Part shown: positions 7,165-14,593 of the stretch, piece by piece
Layout: every line of letters begins with the position of its first letter
Position numbering within the stretch: position 1 is the first letter of the stretch
Source: JBGTCD01 sp041749015
GTDB taxonomy: Bacteria > Bacteroidota > Bacteroidia > Cytophagales > Cyclobacteriaceae
Reading direction: 5' to 3'
Assembly: GCA_041749015.1 (NCBI GenBank)
Contig: JBGTCD010000021.1
Coordinates: 1-14,713 of the forward strand
DNA: 14,713 bases
Notes under the pieces: generated by a model
Databases searched by the model: none
Seen by the model: only the letters and a program-made list of their open reading frames with translations
Told to the model about the DNA's origin: nothing
Translations under genes and position numbers: made by a program

Positions 7165-8327
7165 TCTACTTTGCCGGATAGAATTGCAATGCCAGTGGCA
7201 TCCTCCACAATATAAAAAAGAAAAGCCCTGTTAAATCGGATTTCCGGTATTGGGGTAAAGGACCGAACGCCTACCACTGCGGTGGTAGCAGCGGCTGCCT
7301 CCGTACCTGCTTCATCAAATTTGACCACACATTGATGCAGCATTTGAGATACGTAGAGATTGCCACTTTCAGAAATTCCACTAAGGTCGGCATTGACCTG
7401 ATCAAATAAATCATTGATACCAAGACCTCTTAATAAAGGGATCATCATGAGCTCCGTTTCTACTGTGATTTTAGGCAGATCTACCCGCACCTTCTCTTTT
7501 ATAAATTGCTCTTCCAGTGTATAGTAATCAAACGAAGATGCAATTTTCTTAAGGTCTACCCCTGACTCCGGCAATAATCCCACAAAGCTAAAGCCATTTT
7601 CATAGCCTAATTTGACTGCTGAGTATTGTTCCCCGGAAAAGTATGATAACTCTTCCTGCCTCGTCATAAAGGTGATATTGCTTCGTGATAAATCCGAGTT
7701 GACAAATGGTCCTAAAAATGATTTTTCCTTGTCAAAGGCAGTGATCCAATTGTTTTTAAAATACAGTACGTTGGCCAATACCATCGCAGTCAAAGGATTT
7801 ACATCATTGGGCTGTAACACTTCCTTGATCAATCCATTCGAGGAATTCGAAGCCCAGGTATTGATGGCAGCTACTGCTTCGTTGGCTTTCTCAAATTCCA
7901 GGATTTCAATCGTTGTGTGAGGCATCTCTTTTATAAGCTCCAGAAATTCAGGCTTTGGGGTGAATTCTTTTGAAATCCATGCGGAATTGGCAAAATTTAT
8001 CCCCTTCTTTTTCAATAAGGTATTGGTCAAGTTCATTCTTGAGTTCAAGGTTGCAGCCCCATCCCAACCCAAAACCTGGTCAATTTGAGATTTAGTGGCT
8101 CCGCCTGCACCAAGACTAAGTAGTGACAGCATTTCACCCAGGGAATAAGCAGAAATGGTCGTTTTTTCTTCAGAGACACCAAGTATTTTATTACCAAATT
8201 GGTTATAAATGGTACCTGTTATTTCGGCTTCCTTAAGCGGTGATGGGCCTTGTTGGTCCCCTACTTTAGTGGAAGTACATCCCAAAATAATAATAAAATT
8301 TATAATAATAAATAAATGTTTAAACAT
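7155..8327 (-). CDS. Serpin-family serine protease inhibitor, lipoprotein, P1 Arg
   Basis: 390-residue serpin. Residues 1-17 are a lipoprotein signal ending in the lipobox LGC, so Cys17 should be lipidated and the protein membrane-anchored. There is no acidic cluster after Cys17 of the kind that sends lipoproteins to the cell surface in this phylum, so a periplasm-facing position is more likely. Serpin landmarks: NVLYFKNNWITAFD (186-199), VDLPKITVE (282-290), LGINDLFDQVNADLSGIS (302-319), and FNRAFLFYIVEDATGIAILS near the end. The hinge GTEAAAATT (341-349) has the small residues needed for loop insertion, so it should be inhibitory. Counting 14 residues from Gly341 (P15) gives P1-P1' Arg355-Ser356, the same spacing as antithrombin. 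It is divergent from a trypsin-like protease gene 140 bp away. Family comparison: miropin of Tannerella is a lipoprotein serpin from the same phylum. Confidence 0.95.
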   Translation of the reverse strand: MFKHLFIIINFIIILGCTSTKVGDQQGPSPLKEAEITGTIYNQFGNKILGVSEEKTTISAYSLGEMLSLLSLGAGGATKSQIDQVLGWDGAATLNSRMNLTNTLLKKKGINFANSAWISKEFTPKPEFLELIKEMPHTTIEILEFEKANEAVAAINTWASNSSNGLIKEVLQPNDVNPLTAMVLANVLYFKNNWITAFDKEKSFLGPFVNSDLSRSNITFMTRQEELSYFSGEQYSAVKLGYENGFSFVGLLPESGVDLKKIASSFDYYTLEEQFIKEKVRVDLPKITVETELMMIPLLRGLGINDLFDQVNADLSGISESGNLYVSQMLHQCVVKFDEAGTEAAAATTAVVGVRSFTPIPEIRFNRAFLFYIVEDATGIAILSGKVDYL

Positions 8328-8356
8328 AATAATTTGATTTGTTTATGGTCTGGTAA

Positions 8357-8385
8357 CCAACTTAAATCTCTGATTATTTTTTCAA
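8357..8385 (-). promoter_or_regulatory. Candidate serpin promoter
   Basis: On the minus strand, TAAGTTGG (complement of 8357-8364) matches TAnnTTTG except for one base, and TTG (complement of 8383-8385) lies 18 bases before it. Transcription would start roughly 20-30 bases before the serpin ATG. One mismatch and AT-rich surroundings keep this tentative. Confidence 0.4.
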
Positions 8386-8415
8386 TTTGAGAAATAAATA
8401 TTACATTGATTTTTA

Positions 8416-8437
8416 ATTCCATTTTTCATTATGGAAT
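8416..8437. promoter_or_regulatory. Inverted repeat in the serpin/protease divergent intergenic region
   Basis: ATTCCAT (8416-8422) and ATGGAAT (8431-8437) are exact inverted copies separated by 8 bases, 31 bp before the protease start codon. In a 140-bp region that must carry both promoters this could be an operator, or a hairpin in the protease 5' leader. No exact TAnnTTTG promoter for the protease is present; the nearest, TAATTTCT at 8437, mismatches two bases and has no -33 partner. Confidence 0.35.
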
Positions 8438-8467
8438 AATTTCTTGAATACCTAAAACTAACCACAT

Positions 8468-11400
8468 ATGAAGAAACTCTACAAAATAGCTGCATCAGCT
8501 TTCTTAATTACTTTATTTATTGGTAGCATGAGCGCTGTAAATGCGCAAGAAATGCAGATTAAACCTAAAGAGTCGCTTGAAGATATTAAGAAGCCGGACC
8601 CTCTGAATGAAATTCGAACCAGAACTTCAAAGGAGGAAAAACCTAAAAACGTAAAGCCAGCCTTACCACCACTTGATCAAATGCAAAATGCTGATCAGCG
8701 GTTGGGATCATCCCCTTCAGGGGCGGAGGATTTTTCTGGTCATGGAAATAAAAATCCAAAAAAAATAACCCAAGAAGAGATCAATAGTATAAAGAAAAAG
8801 TTCTATAAGGAATATTCCAATCAATTGGTTCCATCCTCATTGAAAAATAAGAATTTTGTAGAAAGGATCGTTGGGGGTGTTAACGCTGATATAGAGGACA
8901 TGCCCTGGCAGGTTTGGATTGGGGGCTGTGGGGGTTCTATTTTATCTGAAGAATGGGTGGTAACGGCCGCTCATTGTAGCCCAAGTGTTGGTCAAACCAT
9001 CCAGGCAGGAAAGACCCGTCGCTCTGATCCAACAGTGCAGAATCGTACTGCAGTAGAAGTGATAATTTTCCCAGGTTTTACAGGGGTAACCACTGGTAAG
9101 GATATTGCCCTTATGCGGGTTGATCCACCCTTTGATCTTTCTGATCCCAGAGTAGGTGCTATAGCCTACGCTACTCCTATTGATGAGGCCAATGGGTTAG
9201 TTAACCCTTGTGTAGTTGCAATAGTTTCTGGTTGGGGTACCACTGCTCCCGGTGGTAGTTCTCCAGATCATCTACAATCTGTTGACGTGCCTATTACATC
9301 TGATCAACTAACCGAAGAAGCCTATGTTGGCTGGAATGGATTACAGGCTGGTTGGTTTACCGTAGATCAGTTAGGCGCAGGAAATTTTGGTCCTGACGGC
9401 TGTGATGGTTGGGATGGCACCGGTGGAGTAGATGCATGCCAGGGGGATAGCGGCGGGCCGCTTGTTGTTCCGAATGCATCGGGAACGGGCTATATCCTTG
9501 CAGGAATTACCAGTTGGGGAAATAGTTGTGCATTACCTGCTTATCCTGGTATGTACGCCAGGGTTTCAGCATTTGCAGATTGGATTGAAGAAAACACTGG
9601 AATTAAGAATAATCAGTATCCTAATTTGATTATTAGCGAAATAGTGGAAGGTGATGAGTCTGGGGGGGTTCCGAGATATGTTGAAATTCACAATGCCAGT
9701 ACAACCGAAACCTATAATCTGGATAATGTAAAAGTTAGACTGTTTTTCAATGGAAATGAAAGTGCTGGCGGCACAATTAATATTCCAGAAGGAACTGATT
9801 TAGGACCGAGTGAATCATTTGTCGTATCAAAGTCGGCTTTTGATGCAGCATGGGGTGAGCCTTTTGATACCACAGAACCGGATTTGATTAGTGGCACATT
9901 TAATGCAAATGGGAATGATGCCATTCAACTTTTCGATGACGAAACCGGAAGTGTCATTGATGTTTATGGTGTAGTAGGTACTGATGGCACTGGGGAATCC
10001 TGGGAATATGTTAACAGCATTGTTACCAGAAATCCATGGGTTATTAATGCCAATTCTGGTGGATTTTCAGACGCAAGTATGCAAGACTGGACTATCATAC
10101 CCTATGAGGCTATCGAAGCTACCCCTGGCAGCCATGATGCGGCAATTCCTGAGTTTGATCCTGCGTATGCTGGTATTTTAGGAGTTTCTGAAGGACAATC
10201 TTTTGTGGGTTGTGATGGTGAAACCACGGTTTTCCCACAAGTTAGAATACGCAATAATGGAACCCAGCCATTTAGCTCCGTAGAGCTTGAAATTAATAAC
10301 AATGGTTCTATTTCTTCATTTATTGGCACGTTTGGGAGTGCCCTGCAACCAGGAGAAGTGGGTTTAATCGATCTCCCTTCTATAGAATATATGATAGAAG
10401 GGGACTTTACTTATATGGTTTCTATTTCTGATCCTGCAGATGGTAATCCTACAAATAATATAGGTTCAGTGGTGAATTATAGTGTTATTCTTTTCAATGA
10501 TGCTGTGACCATCACCGCCTCTACTACCACTGATGACTGGTCCGACGCCGAAAATTATTGGGAGGTTACCGACCAGGGAGGAAACGTAATTGCAACCAGT
10601 GAGCCATTAGAGAATGGAACTGTAAATAATCAGGATTTTTGTGTAGAAGATGGCTCCTATACGGTTACTTTATATGACACCTTTGGAGATGGTATTTTTG
10701 ATGGGGGATTGGAACTCAAGCTCGATGATGGTACCGTCTTCGTAATAATTGATGGGGAAGATCCTGCTTTCGATGTTGTCTGTGGATTTTTTGGATGCGA
10801 TCCGGAACCTGGTCTTCGGTCAGTTTCAGTGAATTTCACAATCCCATTCGTCCCAATTACCGATATGGGAGTAGAGATAACTGCACCTGAGAATGATAGC
10901 GATGTGGTCAATTGTGAACTATTGACCAATGCTTCTTACACTGTTACAAATGAAGGCACACTTCCAATTACTTCATTTGAGATAGCTTATGGGGTTGGTA
11001 CCGCTTCGGAGAGTTTGGAATTTATGGATTTAATACTCCAGCCTGGCAATTCACTTAATTTGAATTTGAGTGGATTAGAAGTAGAGGAAGGAACTAATAC
11101 CATAATCGTTCAGGTGGTATCAGCTAATGGTGAATCTGATGAGAATCCTGATAATGACGAAGCATTGTCCGAAATCAACTTTATTTTAGATACCGATTTA
11201 AATAATATCACTGTTGAAATCGACACTGATACCTGGCCTGACGAAACTTCATGGAATATAACAGACACAGGAGGGGTTATTTTGGCTAGTGGAGATGGGG
11301 ATGCGGATGGCTATCCTGCAAATGATACTGTTTCTATTCCTGTTTGCTTGCCAGATGGAGACTTTACATTTAATCTATTCGATTCATTTGGTGATGGTAT

Positions 11401-14266
11401 TGCAGAAGGAGGAGGTGTTACACTTAGTTCAGAGGGAGGTTTGATTATTGGAATCATTCAGGGTGATTCGTTTGAATCAGAATCCTCTATAGAATTTTCT
11501 TTACCATTCAGTGCTGAAATAGATGTAGCGCTTGAGATTGTTGCCCCTGAGGCAGATCAAGAACTTGAAGATTGTTTTCCTTCTGCCACAGTAACAGTTT
11601 TGGTAACCAATACAGGGACTTCTCCTGTTACTTCCATTGATTTGGAGTATGGTATTGGGGAGGATTTAGAACTAATTGAACTCACTGGCCTGCTTAACCC
11701 TGATGAATTTGCAGAAGTTGTACTCCCTAGAATTAATATTCAGGAGGGCTCTAATACAATAATAGCAAAACTCGTTGATGTCAATGGGTCAGGATTGGAT
11801 GGTAATCCTGATAATGATGAGGATGAAGTAACTTTCAATTTTAATTTAGATTCAGAAACCAACCCTCTGGAAATTGCCCTAAATCTTGATACCTGGCCTG
11901 GTGAAACTTCCTGGGAGCTTGAGGATGAGGAGGGTAATATCGTTGCTTCAGGAGCTGGCTATACTACCTCTAATTCGACAATCAGTATACCATTATGCCT
12001 ACCTGATGGTTGTTATACCTTCAATTTATTTGATTCATTTGGTGATGGCGGCCCATCAGTTGATTTTTTAGTTGATGGTGCTGAAGTGGGTTCCATTGCT
12101 GGTGGCAATTGGGGTAGCGCAACCTCTGGCGTTGTCTGCGTTGGTGATGTCACCTATCCCGTATCAAATCTCACTGCAACAGCGTTGAGTGCATCGGAGA
12201 TCGAATTGAATTGGGAATATGGGTTTGAGGCAGATGAGTTTCAAATATACAGATCGCTTACTGGTGCACAAGGTAGTTATGTACATGTAGAGTCAATACC
12301 ATCCACCGAAACAACCTTCTTAAACTCGGGTTTGCAATCCGAAACCATGTATTATTATTCGGTATTGGCAGCTCGGAATGGCGACTTGTCCATACCTACA
12401 TTTGTATCTTCAACAACCCAGATTTCTCTTGGAGGCGCTGGGTTCTTTGAAGGTTTTGAGGGGGCTTTTGAGCCAGAAGGTTGGCTCAACCTAGATGAGG
12501 ATGGTGATGGTCAGCAGTGGTTTCATTATGGTGTGGCTGGGACTGCTTTTGAAGGAAGTTTTAGTGCAGCATCAGCCTCCTGGACTGGTGCGACAGGTCC
12601 GTTGACCCCTGACAACTGGTTGATTACACCCGGCATCGAAATTAGTGAAGGCGATGCACTCCAATATTATATTGGTGCCCAGGATCCTGACTTTTCTGCT
12701 GAGACCTATAGTGTGAATATCAGTATTACAGGTACGGAAATCGGTGACTTCACTGAAGTATTTAAAGAGACTCTGTCAGGTGGTGATTGGCATCAGAAAG
12801 AAGTTAACCTGGAAGAATATATTGGAGAAACCATCTATATTGCCTTTCGTCATTTTGATGTGTCGGATGAGTTTTATATGAAATTGGATAATGTTTTGGT
12901 AGGATTTCCAGGTGAGGATCCTGTGGATGATTTGCCACCTCCCGGCAATTTCATGGCTACAGCTACTTCAGCTTATTCAATTGAATTGACATGGGAATAT
13001 GAAAATGACCCTGATGGATTTGAGCTCATGGTTTCCCCAAATGGTAATATAGGAACCTTTGAACTTGTCGAATTATTACCAGGCACCAACAGATCTTATT
13101 TATACTCAGGATTAGTTCCCGAAACTGCTTACTATTTCCAGCTTTCTGTAAAAGAAGGAGAGGAACAGTCACTAGCTGCAGCAGCAAGTGCAACTACTCC
13201 AGGAACTGTTGGATTTAAATTTTTTGAAGGATTTGAGGGCGATTTTGAGCCGGAAGGTTGGCTCAATTTAGATGAAGATGGAGATGGCCAGCAATGGTTT
13301 CACTATAGTGCTGCCGAATCTGCTTATGAGGGTGATTTTAGTGCAGGGTCTGCTTCCTGGACCAGTGCGACTGGTCCTTTAACCCCTGACAACTGGTTGA
13401 TTACTCCTGGTATTGAAATAGGTGAAGGAGATGTGCTCCAATATTATATTGGTGCCCAGGATCCAGACTTTTCTGCTGAGACGTACAGTGTGAATATCAG
13501 CATTACAGGTACGGAAATCGATGACTTCACTGAAGTATTTAAAGAAACCTTGTCAGGTGATGAATGGCACCAGAGAGAAGTTAACCTGGAAGATTATATT
13601 GGAGAAACAATCTTTATTGCCTTCCGTCATTTTGATGTGTCGGATGAGTTCTATATGAAATTGGATAATGTTGCAATTTCCGAGCCTGGGGCTGATGTGC
13701 CTCCTCCAGCGACACCTTCTAATTTAACGGCAGAGGCTATTTCGCATGAAGAAATTTCGATTTCATGGGATCATGATGGTACTGGAGTTGAAGGGTTTGT
13801 TATACAAATATCAGATAATGAATTAGGCCCATGGAGTGATCATATGGATATCGGCTCTGGATCAAATTCCCACACGATGGCAGGCTTCGATCCTGAGACG
13901 ACCTATCATTTTAGGGTTCATGCGTATAATGAAGGTGGTCCATCTGGATGGTCAAATGTAGCTACAGCCACCACTCCGGAAGTACCAGTAGCTGGCCTTC
14001 ATACTTTGAATAGTTTGTTGAGCATTTATCCGAATCCAACAAGGGAAAATTCCTTTAATATCACCCTTGAAGGAAAGCTTCAGACGGATGTGCCTTATGA
14101 AGTGTTTGTCATGGATAATCGTGGTGTTACCATCGCTCAGATTACCATTGATCCTCTCAAAGGACAAAGCCAACAAGTTACTTTACAAGGTGTAACTACT
14201 GGGATGTACTTAATCCGAATAGAAACGGATGCCCATGTAGCCGTGCGTAAACTTGTAATTGAATAG
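8468..14266 (+). CDS. Secreted modular trypsin-like (S1) protease with T9SS type A sorting domain
   Basis: 1932-residue exported protease. Signal peptide 1-26 (VNA|Q); Lys/Pro-rich propeptide to Arg133; S1 domain ~134-375 with activation site R133|IVGG, triad His169 (TAAHC), Asp212 (KDIALM) and Ser328 (GDSGG). Asp322, six before the Ser, plus Gly351 and Gly361 form a trypsin-type pocket, so it should cut after Arg/Lys and could self-activate. Cys154-Cys170 and Cys324-Cys354 fit standard disulfides; Cys248 and Cys311 have no usual partner and may pair. Then: lamin-tail domain ~385-545; three Ig-like (CARDB-type, ending NPDND) plus GDG-motif units ~565-1226; FN3 ~1229-1318; MAM-like 1326-1476; FN3 ~1489-1578; MAM-like 1585-1735; FN3 ~1746-1837; T9SS sorting domain ~1846-1932 (SIYPNPT, GMYLIRIET, VRKLVIE). 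Secreted or surface-bound via T9SS. Start: ATG giving a proper signal peptide. The adjacent divergent serpin is its likely inhibitor. Confidence 0.94.
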   Translation: MKKLYKIAASAFLITLFIGSMSAVNAQEMQIKPKESLEDIKKPDPLNEIRTRTSKEEKPKNVKPALPPLDQMQNADQRLGSSPSGAEDFSGHGNKNPKKITQEEINSIKKKFYKEYSNQLVPSSLKNKNFVERIVGGVNADIEDMPWQVWIGGCGGSILSEEWVVTAAHCSPSVGQTIQAGKTRRSDPTVQNRTAVEVIIFPGFTGVTTGKDIALMRVDPPFDLSDPRVGAIAYATPIDEANGLVNPCVVAIVSGWGTTAPGGSSPDHLQSVDVPITSDQLTEEAYVGWNGLQAGWFTVDQLGAGNFGPDGCDGWDGTGGVDACQGDSGGPLVVPNASGTGYILAGITSWGNSCALPAYPGMYARVSAFADWIEENTGIKNNQYPNLIISEIVEGDESGGVPRYVEIHNASTTETYNLDNVKVRLFFNGNESAGGTINIPEGTDLGPSESFVVSKSAFDAAWGEPFDTTEPDLISGTFNANGNDAIQLFDDETGSVIDVYGVVGTDGTGESWEYVNSIVTRNPWVINANSGGFSDASMQDWTIIPYEAIEATPGSHDAAIPEFDPAYAGILGVSEGQSFVGCDGETTVFPQVRIRNNGTQPFSSVELEINNNGSISSFIGTFGSALQPGEVGLIDLPSIEYMIEGDFTYMVSISDPADGNPTNNIGSVVNYSVILFNDAVTITASTTTDDWSDAENYWEVTDQGGNVIATSEPLENGTVNNQDFCVEDGSYTVTLYDTFGDGIFDGGLELKLDDGTVFVIIDGEDPAFDVVCGFFGCDPEPGLRSVSVNFTIPFVPITDMGVEITAPENDSDVVNCELLTNASYTVTNEGTLPITSFEIAYGVGTASESLEFMDLILQPGNSLNLNLSGLEVEEGTNTIIVQVVSANGESDENPDNDEALSEINFILDTDLNNITVEIDTDTWPDETSWNITDTGGVILASGDGDADGYPANDTVSIPVCLPDGDFTFNLFDSFGDGIAEGGGVTLSSEGGLIIGIIQGDSFESESSIEFSLPFSAEIDVALEIVAPEADQELEDCFPSATVTVLVTNTGTSPVTSIDLEYGIGEDLELIELTGLLNPDEFAEVVLPRINIQEGSNTIIAKLVDVNGSGLDGNPDNDEDEVTFNFNLDSETNPLEIALNLDTWPGETSWELEDEEGNIVASGAGYTTSNSTISIPLCLPDGCYTFNLFDSFGDGGPSVDFLVDGAEVGSIAGGNWGSATSGVVCVGDVTYPVSNLTATALSASEIELNWEYGFEADEFQIYRSLTGAQGSYVHVESIPSTETTFLNSGLQSETMYYYSVLAARNGDLSIPTFVSSTTQISLGGAGFFEGFEGAFEPEGWLNLDEDGDGQQWFHYGVAGTAFEGSFSAASASWTGATGPLTPDNWLITPGIEISEGDALQYYIGAQDPDFSAETYSVNISITGTEIGDFTEVFKETLSGGDWHQKEVNLEEYIGETIYIAFRHFDVSDEFYMKLDNVLVGFPGEDPVDDLPPPGNFMATATSAYSIELTWEYENDPDGFELMVSPNGNIGTFELVELLPGTNRSYLYSGLVPETAYYFQLSVKEGEEQSLAAAASATTPGTVGFKFFEGFEGDFEPEGWLNLDEDGDGQQWFHYSAAESAYEGDFSAGSASWTSATGPLTPDNWLITPGIEIGEGDVLQYYIGAQDPDFSAETYSVNISITGTEIDDFTEVFKETLSGDEWHQREVNLEDYIGETIFIAFRHFDVSDEFYMKLDNVAISEPGADVPPPATPSNLTAEAISHEEISISWDHDGTGVEGFVIQISDNELGPWSDHMDIGSGSNSHTMAGFDPETTYHFRVHAYNEGGPSGWSNVATATTPEVPVAGLHTLNSLLSIYPNPTRENSFNITLEGKLQTDVPYEVFVMDNRGVTIAQITIDPLKGQSQQVTLQGVTTGMYLIRIETDAHVAVRKLVIE
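10160..12145 (+). repeat. Three tandem Ig-like + GDG-motif units inside the protease gene
   Basis: Residues ~565-796, ~797-1014 and ~1017-1226 repeat one plan. First an Ig/CARDB-type beta domain with a central NNG/NEG/NTG turn and an exit motif (GNPTNN, ENPDND, GNPDND). Then a module with W-(P)-E/D-(T)-SW, a Cys before the DG-x-(Y/F)T turn, and (L/F)(Y/F)D(T/S)FGDG. The second and third units are clearly closer to each other than to the first. The Asp-rich FGDG loops suggest calcium binding; the modules probably serve as spacers or adhesive domains. Boundaries are approximate. Confidence 0.75.
12443..12895 (+). repeat. MAM-like (choice-of-anchor) repeat copy 1 in the protease gene
   Basis: Residues 1326-1476, from FFEGFEG to KLDNV, a jelly-roll domain of the MAM/choice-of-anchor J kind with the aspartate-rich loop NLDEDGDGQQWFHY (likely calcium site) and the family stretch TPDNWLITPGI. 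It aligns without gaps to copy 2 at a spacing of 259 residues. I count 17 differences in 151 positions. Confidence 0.85.
13220..13672 (+). repeat. MAM-like (choice-of-anchor) repeat copy 2 in the protease gene
   Basis: Residues 1585-1735, second copy of the domain at 12443-12895, same length, with mostly conservative replacements (Glu/Asp, Lys/Arg, Phe/Tyr) and long runs of identical DNA, for example around GGTGCCCAGGATCC. The FN3 domains that flank the copies are much less alike, so the MAM-like part has duplicated recently or is being homogenised by gene conversion. Confidence 0.85.
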
Positions 14267-14287
14267 TTCTTATTTAATCGGTGAATT

Positions 14288-14319
14288 AAAAGTCCCACAA
14301 ATTTTGTGGGACTTTTTTT
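14288..14319 (+). terminator. Strong Rho-independent terminator after the protease gene
   Basis: AAAAGTCCCACAAA (14288-14301) and TTTGTGGGACTTTT (14303-14316) are exact complements, giving a long stem with a T-run to 14319. It lies 22 bp after the protease stop codon and just before the rRNA promoter, so it shields the rRNA operon from read-through. The A-run on the left also makes it usable in the other direction. Confidence 0.9.
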
Positions 14320-14326
14320 ATCTACC

Positions 14327-14358
14327 TTTGGTAATTAATTTTTGTCAACTTACCTTTG
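14327..14358 (+). promoter_or_regulatory. rRNA operon promoter
   Basis: TACCTTTG (14351-14358) is an exact TAnnTTTG -7 element with TTTG (14327-14330) as -33 element, 20 bases apart. That -33 TTTG is itself the end of another exact TACCTTTG (14323-14330), a possible second, overlapping promoter whose best -33 (TTG at 14304-14306) is only 16 bases upstream and inside the terminator. Transcription would start near 14363-14367, about 230 bases before the 16S gene. Confidence 0.75.
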
Positions 14359-14593
14359 CAGTCCCTTAAAGAGACAGGGCTTCTTGATTCGACATTTACA
14401 CAGGAAGAGTTTGAATATTTTAGAATCTAATAAGGATTAGATTTTCGTTAGTAATGGGTTTAATTTTTTGGTTAGACTCACACTATAAAGTTCTTTGAAT
14501 GAATTGAATGATAGCGGACCGGTTTTAGAGTAGTGATACTTTGGGACCACAATAGAAGTCAATTGAGTCGATAGGAATCAGATTATTTATATT
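14359..14593 (+). other. Leader of the rRNA operon
   Basis: This 235-base stretch has no gene. It holds AATCTAAT-AAGG-ATTAGATT (14424-14443), an exact 8-bp stem with tetraloop that extends to 10 bp with one G-U pair and runs into TTTTCG. It also holds GTTCTTTGAA (14490-14499), which resembles a boxA antitermination element and the sequence commonly found before 16S genes in Bacteroidota. The rest should include the 5' half of the 16S processing stem, whose partner lies outside the window. Confidence 0.55.

Noticed and set aside
7612..7920. Plus-strand frame of 102 residues within the serpin gene
   Set aside because: Opposite strand of an unambiguous serpin; no domain, no start signal.
8437..8446. 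TAATTTCTTG as the protease promoter
   Set aside because: Two mismatches to TAnnTTTG and no TTG at 18-21 bases upstream; the TTG at 8406-8408 is 28 bases away.
12443..13672. Frameshift or assembly duplication artefact in the protease repeats
   Set aside because: The two copies differ at many scattered positions and the reading frame is intact throughout, so they are real diverged copies, not a sequencing duplicate.
14320..14593. Small gene or tRNA between the protease and the 16S gene
   Set aside because: No tRNA cloverleaf or TTCRA loop found and no convincing frame; promoter, leader hairpin and boxA-like site explain it.
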